From assembly GCF_002575655.3 (NCBI RefSeq), contig NC_053035.3:377371792-377435791 (forward strand): a DNA stretch of 64,000 nucleotides, read 5' to 3'. Under the pieces are notes generated by a model. The model saw only the letters and a list, made by a program, of their open reading frames with translations. It was not told the origin of the DNA and ran no database searches. Source of the DNA: Aegilops tauschii subsp. strangulata (lineage: Eukaryota > Streptophyta > Magnoliopsida > Poales > Poaceae). The stretch's first letter is position 1; every line of letters starts with the position of its first letter. Positions 51,295 through 60,632 of the stretch are shown one piece after another. The position numbers were made by a program, and so were the translations under genes.

Positions 51295-52379
51295 GGGATA
51301 AATATGTTTTTCATCCCTCAACTCTTTTGAAAGTGTAGCAATGGTCCCTCAACACCAAAACCAACAAAACTAAGGGCCACTTCTTAATAAGCTACCTCTC
51401 CCCATCTTAAAAAATAAGTTGCTCCCTAAATTTGTTGAGACTTTTAAATTAGTTACCACATAATTAGTTCAGAAGCCCCAATGAACGAGGGATGCGGCTT
51501 ATGGGGAAAGCTGGGGAGGAGGCGGCTTATTTTTTAAACCGTCAAAAGAACTGGCCCTACGTCTCTCAACTTTTAAAACCAGATAAGTTTAGTCCCTCGG
51601 GCTGTTTCCCTCCGATGTGAACAGCAAACATATGAACAGTAAATTTGAAAACAAATAGCAACAAAAATCAAAAAATTCTGAAATTTTATGACATCGAAGA
51701 TACTCAGGTGATAAGGTGTGTGCAAAATTTAGTCGTGTTTGGACGTTCGAGGAGCTAGCGACAAAGAACCGAATGTGAATCTGCTCTATCATAAACAGTA
51801 AATTAAAAAGTAGCAAACAAAATTAAAAAATGAAATTTGTTGAAATCCAAGATGCTTGGTTGAGCAATGTGCGTGCCAATTTTTGGGGTCAAATGATATC
51901 CAAGGCGCTCATGGAAAAATAAACAAAATAGTGTACGTGTGCGTGCCATTTCGGGTGGTTTCCAAACACCACGAGCTCCTCAGATGTTATTTGACCAGGA
52001 AATTTTGCATGCACCTTGCGCAACCGAGCATCTTCGACGCCAAAAAAAAATCAGATTTTTTTGAATTTACTGTTCATCATAGAGCAGATTTACTTTTGTT
52101 TTTTCCCGCGATCTCCTCGGTCGAAACATGACGAAAATTTGCACACGCGCCATGCACACCCAAGTATTTTCAATGTCATAAAATTTCAGCTTTTTTTCAT
52201 TTTATTGCTATTTTTTGAATTTACTGCTCTTGGTGTACTGTTCATGCTAGACAAAAACTGCCTGGGGGACTAAATTTATCTGGTTTTGAAAGTTGAGGGA
52301 TAAAATTTTGCTGGTTTGGAGTTGAGGGACTATTTCTAAACTTTCGAAAGAGGCGAGAGACGAAAAATATACTTATCTC
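51295..52379. mobile_element. Mutator-type foldback element with 9-bp target duplication
   Basis: Arms of about 450 bp face each other: GGGATAAATATGTTTTTCAT at the left, GAGATAAGTATATTTTTCGT inverted at the right. Internal words GAACAGTAAATT and AATTTTATGACAT are mirrored. ATTATAAAA is at 51286-51294 and 52380-52388, exactly 9 bp, typical for Mutator-type elements. No transposase. The left arm contains a MITE (51374-51557). Confidence 0.88.
51374..51557. mobile_element. Harbinger-type MITE inside the foldback arm (184 bp)
   Basis: Starts GGGCCACTTCTTAATAAGC and ends with inverted AAAAGAACTGGCCC. TAA precedes and TAC follows. Absence of this block from the opposite arm defines its limits. Confidence 0.75.
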
Positions 52380-52488
52380 ATTATAAAATGACTTCAGGAG
52401 TCTTGGCTAAAAAAAGGAGGATTGGTGGTTTTTCCCTTTCATTCCATGTTCCTCTTTTCAATTTTGGATTTTTCCCCTTTTTTTATTT

Positions 52489-52900
52489 GAGTGAATTCCA
52501 TATTTTACCCTCTAGATATGCATTTGTGACACTAATTACCCGTTTGAGTGAAAATTAATCAAGAGTACCCCTTTTAGAAGCTTTGGACCCTCATTTTTTA
52601 TGTGGGTCCATTAGGCAAGGTGTGAGGCGACGCCCAAGGTTCAAAAATTTGTGGACGATGATGAGGAATGCAACAGATATTCAAGAGAAGTGTTAACATG
52701 ATTTTCCCTCCCATATTTACGCATATTTTATGAATCACTGACAACATGCCGGTCCAATCTAACATGAACAAGCAAAATGCAAAACTCGGACAAAATTGTG
52801 TTAAAAGTCTCCAGAATCTAATATTTCGAGAGAAGTTTCACTAAATGAGGTAAAATATGTCACAAATATACAACTACATGGTAAAAAGTGGAATTCACTC
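52489..52900. mobile_element. Second foldback MITE (412 bp)
   Basis: GAGTGAATTCCATATTTTAC at the left and inverted GAGTGAATTCCACTTTTTAC at the right. Arms match for about 65 bp. T-rich flanks hide the target copy (TTTTATTT / TTTTTTATC). Confidence 0.7.
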
Positions 52901-52939
52901 TTTTTTATCCCTATTTTTCCTTTTTAGTTCTTTTATTAA

Positions 52940-53222
52940 TCATGGGGAGTACATGTTACAACGTGCGGGAAGTACTTGTTTGATCGAGGAAGTACTGGTT
53001 TCACCGCCTAAGGATCACATGTTGTGTTGTGCGGTAAGTACATATTGTGTTTACGACTATAGGTTGCACTGTGCATAAAGCACACCTGCTACATAGCGCT
53101 AGAAGTACAAGTTGCACCACGGAGTACACGTTACACTGCATGGGGAGTAGATAGTGTCGCATGAAGCACAAGTTGCATTACATGGGAGTAGTACCTGTGA
53201 GGGAGTACAAGTATGTTGTCTC
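52940..53222 (+). repeat. Degenerate minisatellite, unit about 20-25 bp (AGTACAAGTTGCAC...)
   Basis: Around a dozen imperfect units start with AGTAC or AGCAC and contain (A/T)(T/A)GTTGCA or GTTACA: AGTACATGTTACAACGTGC, AGTACAAGTTGCACCACGG, AGTACACGTTACACTGCATG, AGCACAAGTTGCATTACATG. Unit length varies. Confidence 0.65.
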
Positions 53223-54960
53223 AAACAGTTTCCTTTTAATTTTTCATAAATTCACAATTTTTATTAAATTTAGTTTATTGTTCATGTCTTTAGAAGATGT
53301 TCTTTTTTCAGAAAAGGTCCATAATCTTCAAAAATTGTTCAGGGTTTTGAAAATTGCTCACAATTTCATATATTGTTCAGAATTTTAAAAACTTGAACAA
53401 ATTTTGTACAAGGGAACATTTGTTTGGAAAACACTAACATTATTTCCCAAAATATGAACACTTTACCAAATCTAGAACATTTTCTGAATTTCGCAAACAT
53501 TTTTTGGAATAATGAGATTTTTTTGAGATTGAACAAGATATCTCCGAAAGGACCACCCTCCCAGTCGCTAGTATTGGCCGGTCCAACTTTCTAGTTAGTT
53601 CGTTTTACTCTTACATATGTTTCTTTGTTCATTTTGGTTTTTGTTTGCATTTCCAAAAAAACTCTATATACATATATTCCGAAACTGAATTTACTTAATA
53701 CAATTGAAAAAATCGTGAATTTCTAAAATAACAAAGTGTAAATTTTTTGTTACCATAAGTTTTGAAAAATGTTTGTAGCTTTCAAAAAAATTATTTGTGA
53801 CATTCACAAATGCCCACATATTTCAAAAAAATGTACATGACATTTTTAGAAATCTTTATTCAATGTAAAAAATATCTGTGTAATTGAAAAAAAATGTTTC
53901 GTACCATTCTTAAAGATTACATCTAGAAAGTGTTCACTCGTTTCAAAAATATGTTCATGATATTTAACAAAATAAAATGTAAAAATATGTTTGCATAGTT
54001 TAAAAAATGTTTCTACATGCGTTTAAAAAGATAATCATTACATATTAAGAAAATGTTCAAATAATGTGTTTGAAAAAATGTTAAGGATGTATTTCAAAAA
54101 TATTGAACTTGTATAAAAAAATCAGGTCTATACAGAAAATGTAAAATGTATATGAAAAAAGTAGACATCAAAAAGTGTTTTTGAAAAATGTTAATCATGT
54201 GTTCAAAAATGGTTAAACGTGTATAACAGGTTCCATATTATACAGTAAGTTTTCCTTGTGCATATGAAAAATATACAATGTGTATTAAAAAAGGGTAGAC
54301 AGAAAAGCATATTTCTTTTAAATGTTAATCATGTATTTGAAAAATATTTAATGCATATAAAAAATGTCCCTGCTGTATAAGAAAATTGTACAACATATAT
54401 AGGAAAAACTAGACATGAATTTAAATATAAAAATTCAAAATAAAAATAAAAAACCAATGAAACGCGAACAAAACTATAATAAAAACACAAAAAAGGTTAA
54501 AAATACCATTAAGAAAAAAAAGTAAGAGAAGAGAAAAATCAATGAAAACCATAACGAGAACATAAAGAAAAACAAAGAAAATGAAAACGAAGAGGACCGT
54601 AAAGGAAAAGACAAAAGGTAGAAGGAAAAATTGAAGGAAACAGATGAAAACCATAAAGAAATCTCACAAAGAAAGAATATAAATGACCATTGAAATCGTA
54701 AAGAAAACCTCAAAGGATGCACATAAAAAGGAAAGAAAAGAAAAAACCCAATGAAAACTGAAGAAAACCACTAAGAAAGACACATAAAAGGAAAAGAGTA
54801 AAAAGCTAGTGAAAATGGACCTGACCAACCATTATAAGGCAAGAAAAAGAAGAAACCAACGAAAACTACAATGACTGAGTGAGCGAGCGTCTTTTGGTTT
54901 GCTAGCCATGAAGAACCCCCTGAGACCAGACTAGCATGAGGCTCGCACTATGCAAGAAAT
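53223..54960. other. AT-rich degenerate repeat and purine-rich tract
   Basis: 53223-54400 is a cloud of variants of TTCAAAAAATGTTCATG and AAAAATGTTAATCATG. 54420-54890 is strongly purine-biased on the + strand (AAAGAAAACC-like words, few T or C). The minus-strand ORFs here (54421-54722) are low-complexity Phe/Leu/Ser only. Probably the interior of an old DNA transposon, unproven. Confidence 0.5.
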
Positions 54961-55064
54961 AGCTGTAGCGCAATAAAAGTAGCACATGTCAGCTTGTATA
55001 TGCAATTTGTAAAGGCAACTCATAAGTCTAGCATTTTTTGCAGCGAGCGCCAAGTCTAGCTAGT

Positions 55065-55615
55065 TCATGAGCTACTAGTCGACTCCCACATATTGTGATC
55101 AAACATTGCATGTGATAACTCAAGCAACACGTGATAAAAGCCCTCAAATATTGCTACCACGGTACCTGCGAGGTATCCACCTTCTTGCATGGTTTTTATC
55201 TCATAAAAAATTTCAGAGTTAACCACAATTTTATTGCATCTGATAGCTTGTGCTAGATTCAAGCCAAATCTTAGTGCAGTGGCTTCTGCCATGAAAGCAT
55301 CAACATATATTCCAATTCTCTTGCTTGCACCGCACGAATCGGTCCTAGCATCGAATTTGGGTCAAAGGTTGCATCAACATTATGCTTGACATGTCCATGA
55401 ATTGGCTTGGACCATCCACCACTCTTCAATCCGGCATTTAGTAAATTGCCATCAGGAAATTTGACGCGAGAATCAGCACTGACATGAAAATTCAAGCTGA
55501 CGTTTGCACCAATTTCCCGTGTACCCATTTTCTTCTTTCCCGCCATAGGTAACATGTCGTCGTCGCTAGGGTTTCTCCAAATCTTTCTTGGCCCAACATC
55601 AGGTGGAAAGAGCAA
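55065..55615 (-). pseudogene. LINE ORF2 RNase H-like (RVT_3) fragment
   Basis: On the minus strand GWSKPIHGHVKHNVDATFDP (RNase H first Asp region) is followed, after a shift near 55290, by MAEATALRFGLNLAQAIRC (the Glu helix), VVNSEIFYEIKTMQEGG (second Asp position reads NSE, normally ESD) and HNMWESTSSS. It matches the RNase H module found at the C-terminus of plant non-LTR ORF2 proteins. Alone it could also be a decayed plant RNase H-like domain gene. Confidence 0.65.
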
Positions 55616-55974
55616 AGAGTCGGCGAGACGGGAGACAAGGGTTTGAGAGGTGGCTGAGATCTTACTAGTTCCCTCCTATCCAGTCGCTTGCTGTGAGGCG
55701 AGGGGAATTCAAGTCTTCCTTCACATAATTAGAAGTCTACAATCGTATGAATTTGTGATCTTCGTTGATGATGCTTCAGCAAATGGCACAATGTCACTGA
55801 GAATAAAACTACTACGGTTCTTCCTTTGCACTATACATGTAATGATTGTCAAGTTTGAATGAAATTATATGTGTTTAAGAAAAAAGACTCCATCGAGCAT
55901 ATACATCATCCCGGAACTTGATAGATGCACGTCTTACGCTACTTGTTAGTTTACCTGCATTCCAAACGGGTTTC

Positions 55975-56870
55975 GCAAGTAGTTGTTATGCCATCTGACT
56001 CGCCTTTCTGGAATGGATTGATGAAGATTGGGTCTTCATTTTTCAATAAAGGTTCTTTTATGGTTGGTGATGGCCAATGAACTAGCTTTTGGAAGGACAC
56101 ATGGTTGGGGATACTCCATTAGCTATGCAATACCCAACCCTATATATATATATATAATATTGTGCAAAGAAAAGAGGCCTCGTTGGCCTTAGTGCTCGAG
56201 GCAAACCCCTTGAATATTCCATTTCGTAGGGCTTTTAATTGATGGTAAATGAACAGCGTGACTCCATTTAGTACGTAGATTGATGTGGATCAATTTATCA
56301 TATATGTCAGACGTATTTTGATGGAGGTTGAATATCAATGGTGTCTTCACTATCTAGTCTATGTGTGCTAACCTCACTAATTATGAACCTACTTTTCACA
56401 AACATCAGATTTTGAAAACCAAGGTCAGGGTTAGGGTTGAAGTATTCATGTAGGTTTTGTAGAGGGGGCCATTCTTACTAAAGATAACTTGGCAAAATGA
56501 AACTGACAATGTAGCAAAAATGTTGCTTTGTGACCAAGAGGAAACAACTGATCATCTTTTTCTGTCTTGCCATTTTACAATCCCATTCCGACGTAATTTG
56601 TTACCACCAACGAGTATACTGAATTTGTTTGGAAATTGGTTGGGTGGTATCCACCCAAAACTCAAGCGACACGTCCGAGTGGGAGTTCATGCTCTTCTAT
56701 GGCCAATTTGGAATTATCAGAATGATTCCATTTTTAACAGATCATCTATATAGTTCTTTTTGCAGGTCATATTCAAGGCTACGACATCAATCCGTATGTG
56801 GCCATTACTGCAGCATGTGAATGATCAAGAGCATATGTCCTTTGGGTACACCATCTGGAGATGGTTTAAT
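55975..56870 (+). pseudogene. LINE ORF2 zf-RVT fragment, opposite orientation
   Basis: DSPFWNGLMKIGSSFFNKGS, FMVGDGQ, a stop, SFWKDTWLG, then NIVQRKEASLALVLEANPL and after further breaks MLLCDQEETTDHLFLSCHF and LLWPIWNYQNDSIFN (56520-56753). These are the W-rich and Cys/His motifs of the plant LINE C-terminal region. A (TA)n microsatellite lies inside at 56141-56156. It is not contiguous with the RNase H fragment to its left, which lies on the other strand. Confidence 0.75.
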
Positions 56871-57815
56871 AGAAATTATTCCACTAGTTGGCTGGCGTGT
56901 CAATAATAGATTACGGGTTTGAATCATGTAATCTCATCACCGACCCGGCTGTGATCTCTTTTTTTCCTTCCTATCATTATGGTTATATACTTTAAGAGCC
57001 CTTTTACGGTGATTGGGGCGGTACTGGGAGTACTTTCAAGTACTTACCCCTTTGATTTTTATTAGCCGTCCGATCTGGTGGGGGATTAAAAATGAATTAA
57101 CTTAATTAGTTTAATCAGAGAAGGGCATAATGGTCCAGGGTAAAAAAAATTCAACCGATCACGTCCACGACCAGAACCACGTCTAGATCTAGTAGCTCGG
57201 TCAAGTCCTCCTTCTCGACCAGAACCACGTCTAGATCTAGTAGCTCGGTCAAGTCCTCCTTCTCGTCCTCTTCCTTCTGTCCGACGAGCCCAGCGAGAGG
57301 AACCAATTCACTGTCGTCGGCGTCGTTCTCGTCCTCCTCCTGGTCCCCTTCACTATAAAAGACGTGGTCGGCGGCAGGAAGAAGAATAAGGCGTGACATC
57401 TGCGGCGGCAGTGTCGGTGGCGACGGCGGCGGCGGTATAGGAGAAAGCCCCCCACTGATCCCATCGCTTCCGGACTTGCATCTTAAGGTATGAATCGCCT
57501 GAATCTCAACTTACTTTGATTCGTAGCCTGCACTTCCTACTTAGATTTGTTTAGTCATCATCGATTTAGGTTTCCCTAGTGCATGCAATTCAATTTAGCA
57601 GTACTTACATCTCTGATCACGTCTGATTTTTATTAGCCGTCCGATCTTGCGGGGAATTAAACTTGGGCGTTGATGATTGGTTTCCCTCACATGTCAAACG
57701 AGCAAAGTCTTTTCCATGCACTTGTCTTTGCCTATGAGCTATTTTACACCTGCAACATTGATAAACAGAAAGATGTTGATGATTGGTTTCCCTCACATGT
57801 CATATGCAGGAAGAC
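56871..57815 (+). promoter_or_regulatory. 5' region of the FRS gene with direct repeats
   Basis: Contains a 48-bp direct repeat (57168-57263), a second repeated word pair (TGATTTTTATTAGCCGTCCG at 57054 and 57627) and a 27-bp repeat around TTGATGATTGGTTTCCCTCA (57671 and 57776). CTTAAGGTATGA at 57481-57492 looks like a splice donor of a 5' UTR exon, and CATATGCAG (57801-57809) an acceptor just before the ATG. No clear TATA box. Confidence 0.45.
57168..57263. repeat. 48-bp tandem direct repeat, two copies
   Basis: Copies start CGACCAGAACCACGTCTAG at 57168 and 57216; period 48, a multiple of three. On the minus strand it encodes EKEDLTELLDLDVVLV twice within an 82-codon ORF, which I do not regard as a gene. 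Confidence 0.85.
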
Positions 57816-60067
57816 ATGGCGTATGCAAGTGATGAGAGTATGTTCGAGTATCTAAATGTTGTCAGCAGGATGTTTGATAGTGAGGCTGAAGGCTATGAAT
57901 TCTACAACAAATATGCTCTTGAAAAAGGTTTTAGTGTGAGGAAAAGCTACGTTGAGTGGGATGGATCCAACAAATACATAATTTTAAGGAAAATTGTGTG
58001 TAGTCGTGAAGGGTTTCGCGAAGAGAAGCACATGAAAAGAAAGATGGGAGATAGAAAGAGGAGGCCACGAAGTTTAACTCGTGTTGGGTGTAATGCTAAA
58101 TTGGTCATTACGAGACAGGAGGAAACCGGTCGGTGGTTTGTCAAGGATTTCATCGATGAGCACAGCCATCCTCTAGCCCCACGGGATCTTTCTTGTCTGT
58201 TGCGTTCGCACAGACGAATTAGCGATGAGCAGAAAGCGGACATTGCGGACATGGAAAAATGTGGGATCCGCAAATACCGTATTATGGATATTTTGTGCTT
58301 TCAATACGGTGGATTTGGTAAGGTTGGATGCATAAAGAGGGACATTTATAATTTCTGCCATGCTAATAAGCAGGAGACAATCAGTGCCGGTGATGCTAAT
58401 ACGGTGATCATGCACATGATGGCGAGGCGAGAGCGAGATGTGGATTTTTTCTTCAAGTACTTGGTAGACGAGCATGGCCATCTGAAGGGACTGTTCTGGG
58501 CTGATAGTCAATCGCGACTTGACTACGAGGCTTTCGGAGACGTCATTGTTTTCGATAGCACATACAGAACCAACAAATACAATCTGCCATTCGTGCCGTT
58601 TGTGGGGTTGAATCACCACCGCAGCACTGTTATTTTTGGCTGTGGTATAATTTCTCATGAAACAAGCCAGGCATATGAGTGGATGTTGCGGACCTTTTCT
58701 GATTGCATGGCACAGAAGCATCCGATATCTGTGATCACAGATGGGGACCTTGCAATGCAGAGAGCAATCAGGGTGGTCTGGCCAGACTCAAACCATAGAC
58801 TATGTATATGGCACATTCAGCAGAACATTGTACGCCATCTGCATGATGACGGCGTAAAGGAGGAATTCAGATCTTTCATTTATGATACTTCTTTCATTGA
58901 AGAGCATGAGATAAAATGGATACAATTCTTACAACGGAATAAAGTAACCAGTGAGGAGTCTTGGCTGCATCAGATGTATCAGATGAGAAAGTTGTGGTGT
59001 GCTCCATATCTTGAGGGGCGTTGTTTCCTAGGATTGAGCAGCAATCAGAGGAGTGAGAGCTTGAACTCTGTGCTACATACGCATCTTGAGGGTAAGATGT
59101 CGTTGTTTGAAATGCTAGAGCACTATGAGCGTTGCCTTGCGTCGCGACAGATTAACGAAGCTCTCCAAGACGTCGAAGCCTTGCAGTCCGTTCCATTTAC
59201 AGAGGAAAATGCTTCGCCGCTTGAGAAACACGCCGCAACAGTTTTCACACCTAGTGTCTTTAAGATGGTCTTATGGAGCATAGATGCTGTCAGCAAATGT
59301 CAGATGAGAGAGATACTAGATGGATCAGAAGATTCCACTTATGTTGTGTCCAAGCAGGAAAGAATGGATAAAAAGTTTGGAGTGCGCATTGAAGAGCAAG
59401 GAGGTCTTTTGCACAGGGTGAGTTGTTCTTGCCGTAAGCTGGAATGCGCAGGCACACCATGTTCCCACATTTTTTACATATTGGGGATTTTAAAACAAAC
59501 AATTCTGCCCAGTTGTTGCGTTCCCACTAGGTGGACTATGAATGCAAAATGTGCATACGCACCTACCAGAAAAAACCAGATGTATGACTATTCGGTAAGC
59601 CTGCAGAGGTACCGCGAGTTGCGAATTGTAGTCACGCCGCAAGTTTCAAGGCATGCCACTCTGATGAGGACTATCACCGTCTAAAGATGCTTTTGGAAGC
59701 ACAACATCATGGCAAGCAATCAAGTTTTGAACAAGCTGACAGCAAGGAGTCAACTAATGCTCAGCATAACAGCATTAGGTTTGGCCCGTTGATGCCGCAC
59801 TCGGAGAAAGTTGATAAGGTTCTGGATCCCGTGCATGTGCCAGGCCGAGGTGCACCGAAGAAAAGGCTGCAGGCAAAGACAAAGAAGTCAAGATCACAGA
59901 ATATGTGTGGCTATTGCAAGAATCCTGGTCACACTCGACGTAAATGCGCTAAATTGCTAGAGGTACGAAATATGTTCATATTTATTTTTTGCATGTGTTT
60001 TACTCATAATTGATGTCCATGTGATTTATTCTATTCTTCTGTGTAGGATCTCGAGGCTGAACTGTGA
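57816..60067 (+). CDS. FAR1-RELATED SEQUENCE (FRS) protein, frameshifted near the 3' end
   Basis: From MAYASDESMFEYLN a 622-codon frame runs to 59684. In order: FAR1 DNA-binding domain (FDSEAEGYEFYNKYALEKGF, conserved Cys in KIVC and RVGC, HSH at residues 116-118), MULE transposase domain with Asp247 (VFDSTYRTNKYN), Asp309/311 (ITDGDLAMQRAI) and Glu414 (QRSESLNS), and a SWIM zinc finger (C537-x-C539...C549-x-H551). FRS proteins are transcription factors derived from Mutator-like transposases; FHY3 and FAR1 act in phytochrome A signalling. At 59624 one base seems missing: the homologous C-terminus continues in the next frame (HSDEDYHRLKMLLEAQ) to a zinc knuckle CGYCKNPGHTRRKC. An intron follows (59963-60046, GT-AG), then a last exon DLEAEL ending at 60067. 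Corrected length would be about 722 aa. No flanking TIRs seen, so a gene rather than a mobile MULE is favoured. Confidence 0.8.
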
Positions 60068-60632
60068 TGTCTACATACAGCATGAACTGACGATGAGCCA
60101 GAGAAAGTCGTGTGCCATTCAGCTTTGTGTGACGTGGTCTTTACATTCTATTTCATCGTGACAGTAATTTAGTGAAGTGCGGTTGTACTGCCATGTTACT
60201 GTATTAGTTCGACATCTTTCGTTTTCATTTTCTGTGTGTATCATTTGATGTCCAACTTTAAGAATGATGATGTATTTCGAACAGGAATAAGGGCTAGCAT
60301 GGAGCACTTGTTATTTTCGAGTAGAATAATTTTTGTGATGTATTTCTGCACGCATATTCATAATCATCATGCATATTCTTCATTTATAGATCATTAATGA
60401 CTGACGTATTTTTTAAAAAAGCGGGGCCCAGTAGGGTGTGCTTGGAAATATTTGAGAAACCTCCATGCACGTTCATCTTCGCTGCATGCAAATCGGGGTC
60501 AAGGCCTTCATGAATCACTATTCACATGCAGGTCCCCGACTCTTGCATGCAGGTGCCTAGTTTTTGCATGAAGGTCCCTGGGTCGCATCATTGGTTGAGG
60601 AAGTATCTCTAGAGTTTTCGAACTGACATTGC
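60068..60632. other. FRS 3' region and junction to the satellite
   Basis: Non-coding. Probable 3' UTR to about 60300. 60505-60590 has three imperfect copies of a TTGCATGCAGGTCCC-type word. The junction to the satellite at about 60633 shows a local duplication of CACCTCCTCCAAATCACC. Confidence 0.5.

Noticed and set aside
53161..54722. ORFs such as 53161-53388 and 54421-54722
   Set aside because: Phe/Leu/Ser or Lys/Asn low-complexity products of AT-rich repeats, with no motif.
59687..60013. Separate 108-codon zinc-knuckle gene after the FRS ORF
   Set aside because: It is the C-terminal continuation of the FRS protein in the next frame, and its last residues run into an intron. A second gene is not needed.
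57000..60600. FRS gene as part of a mobile MULE with terminal inverted repeats
   Set aside because: I looked for an inverted copy of the sequence around 57020-57060 near 60400-60600 and found none, and no 9-bp target pair. Not excluded if the ends are farther away.
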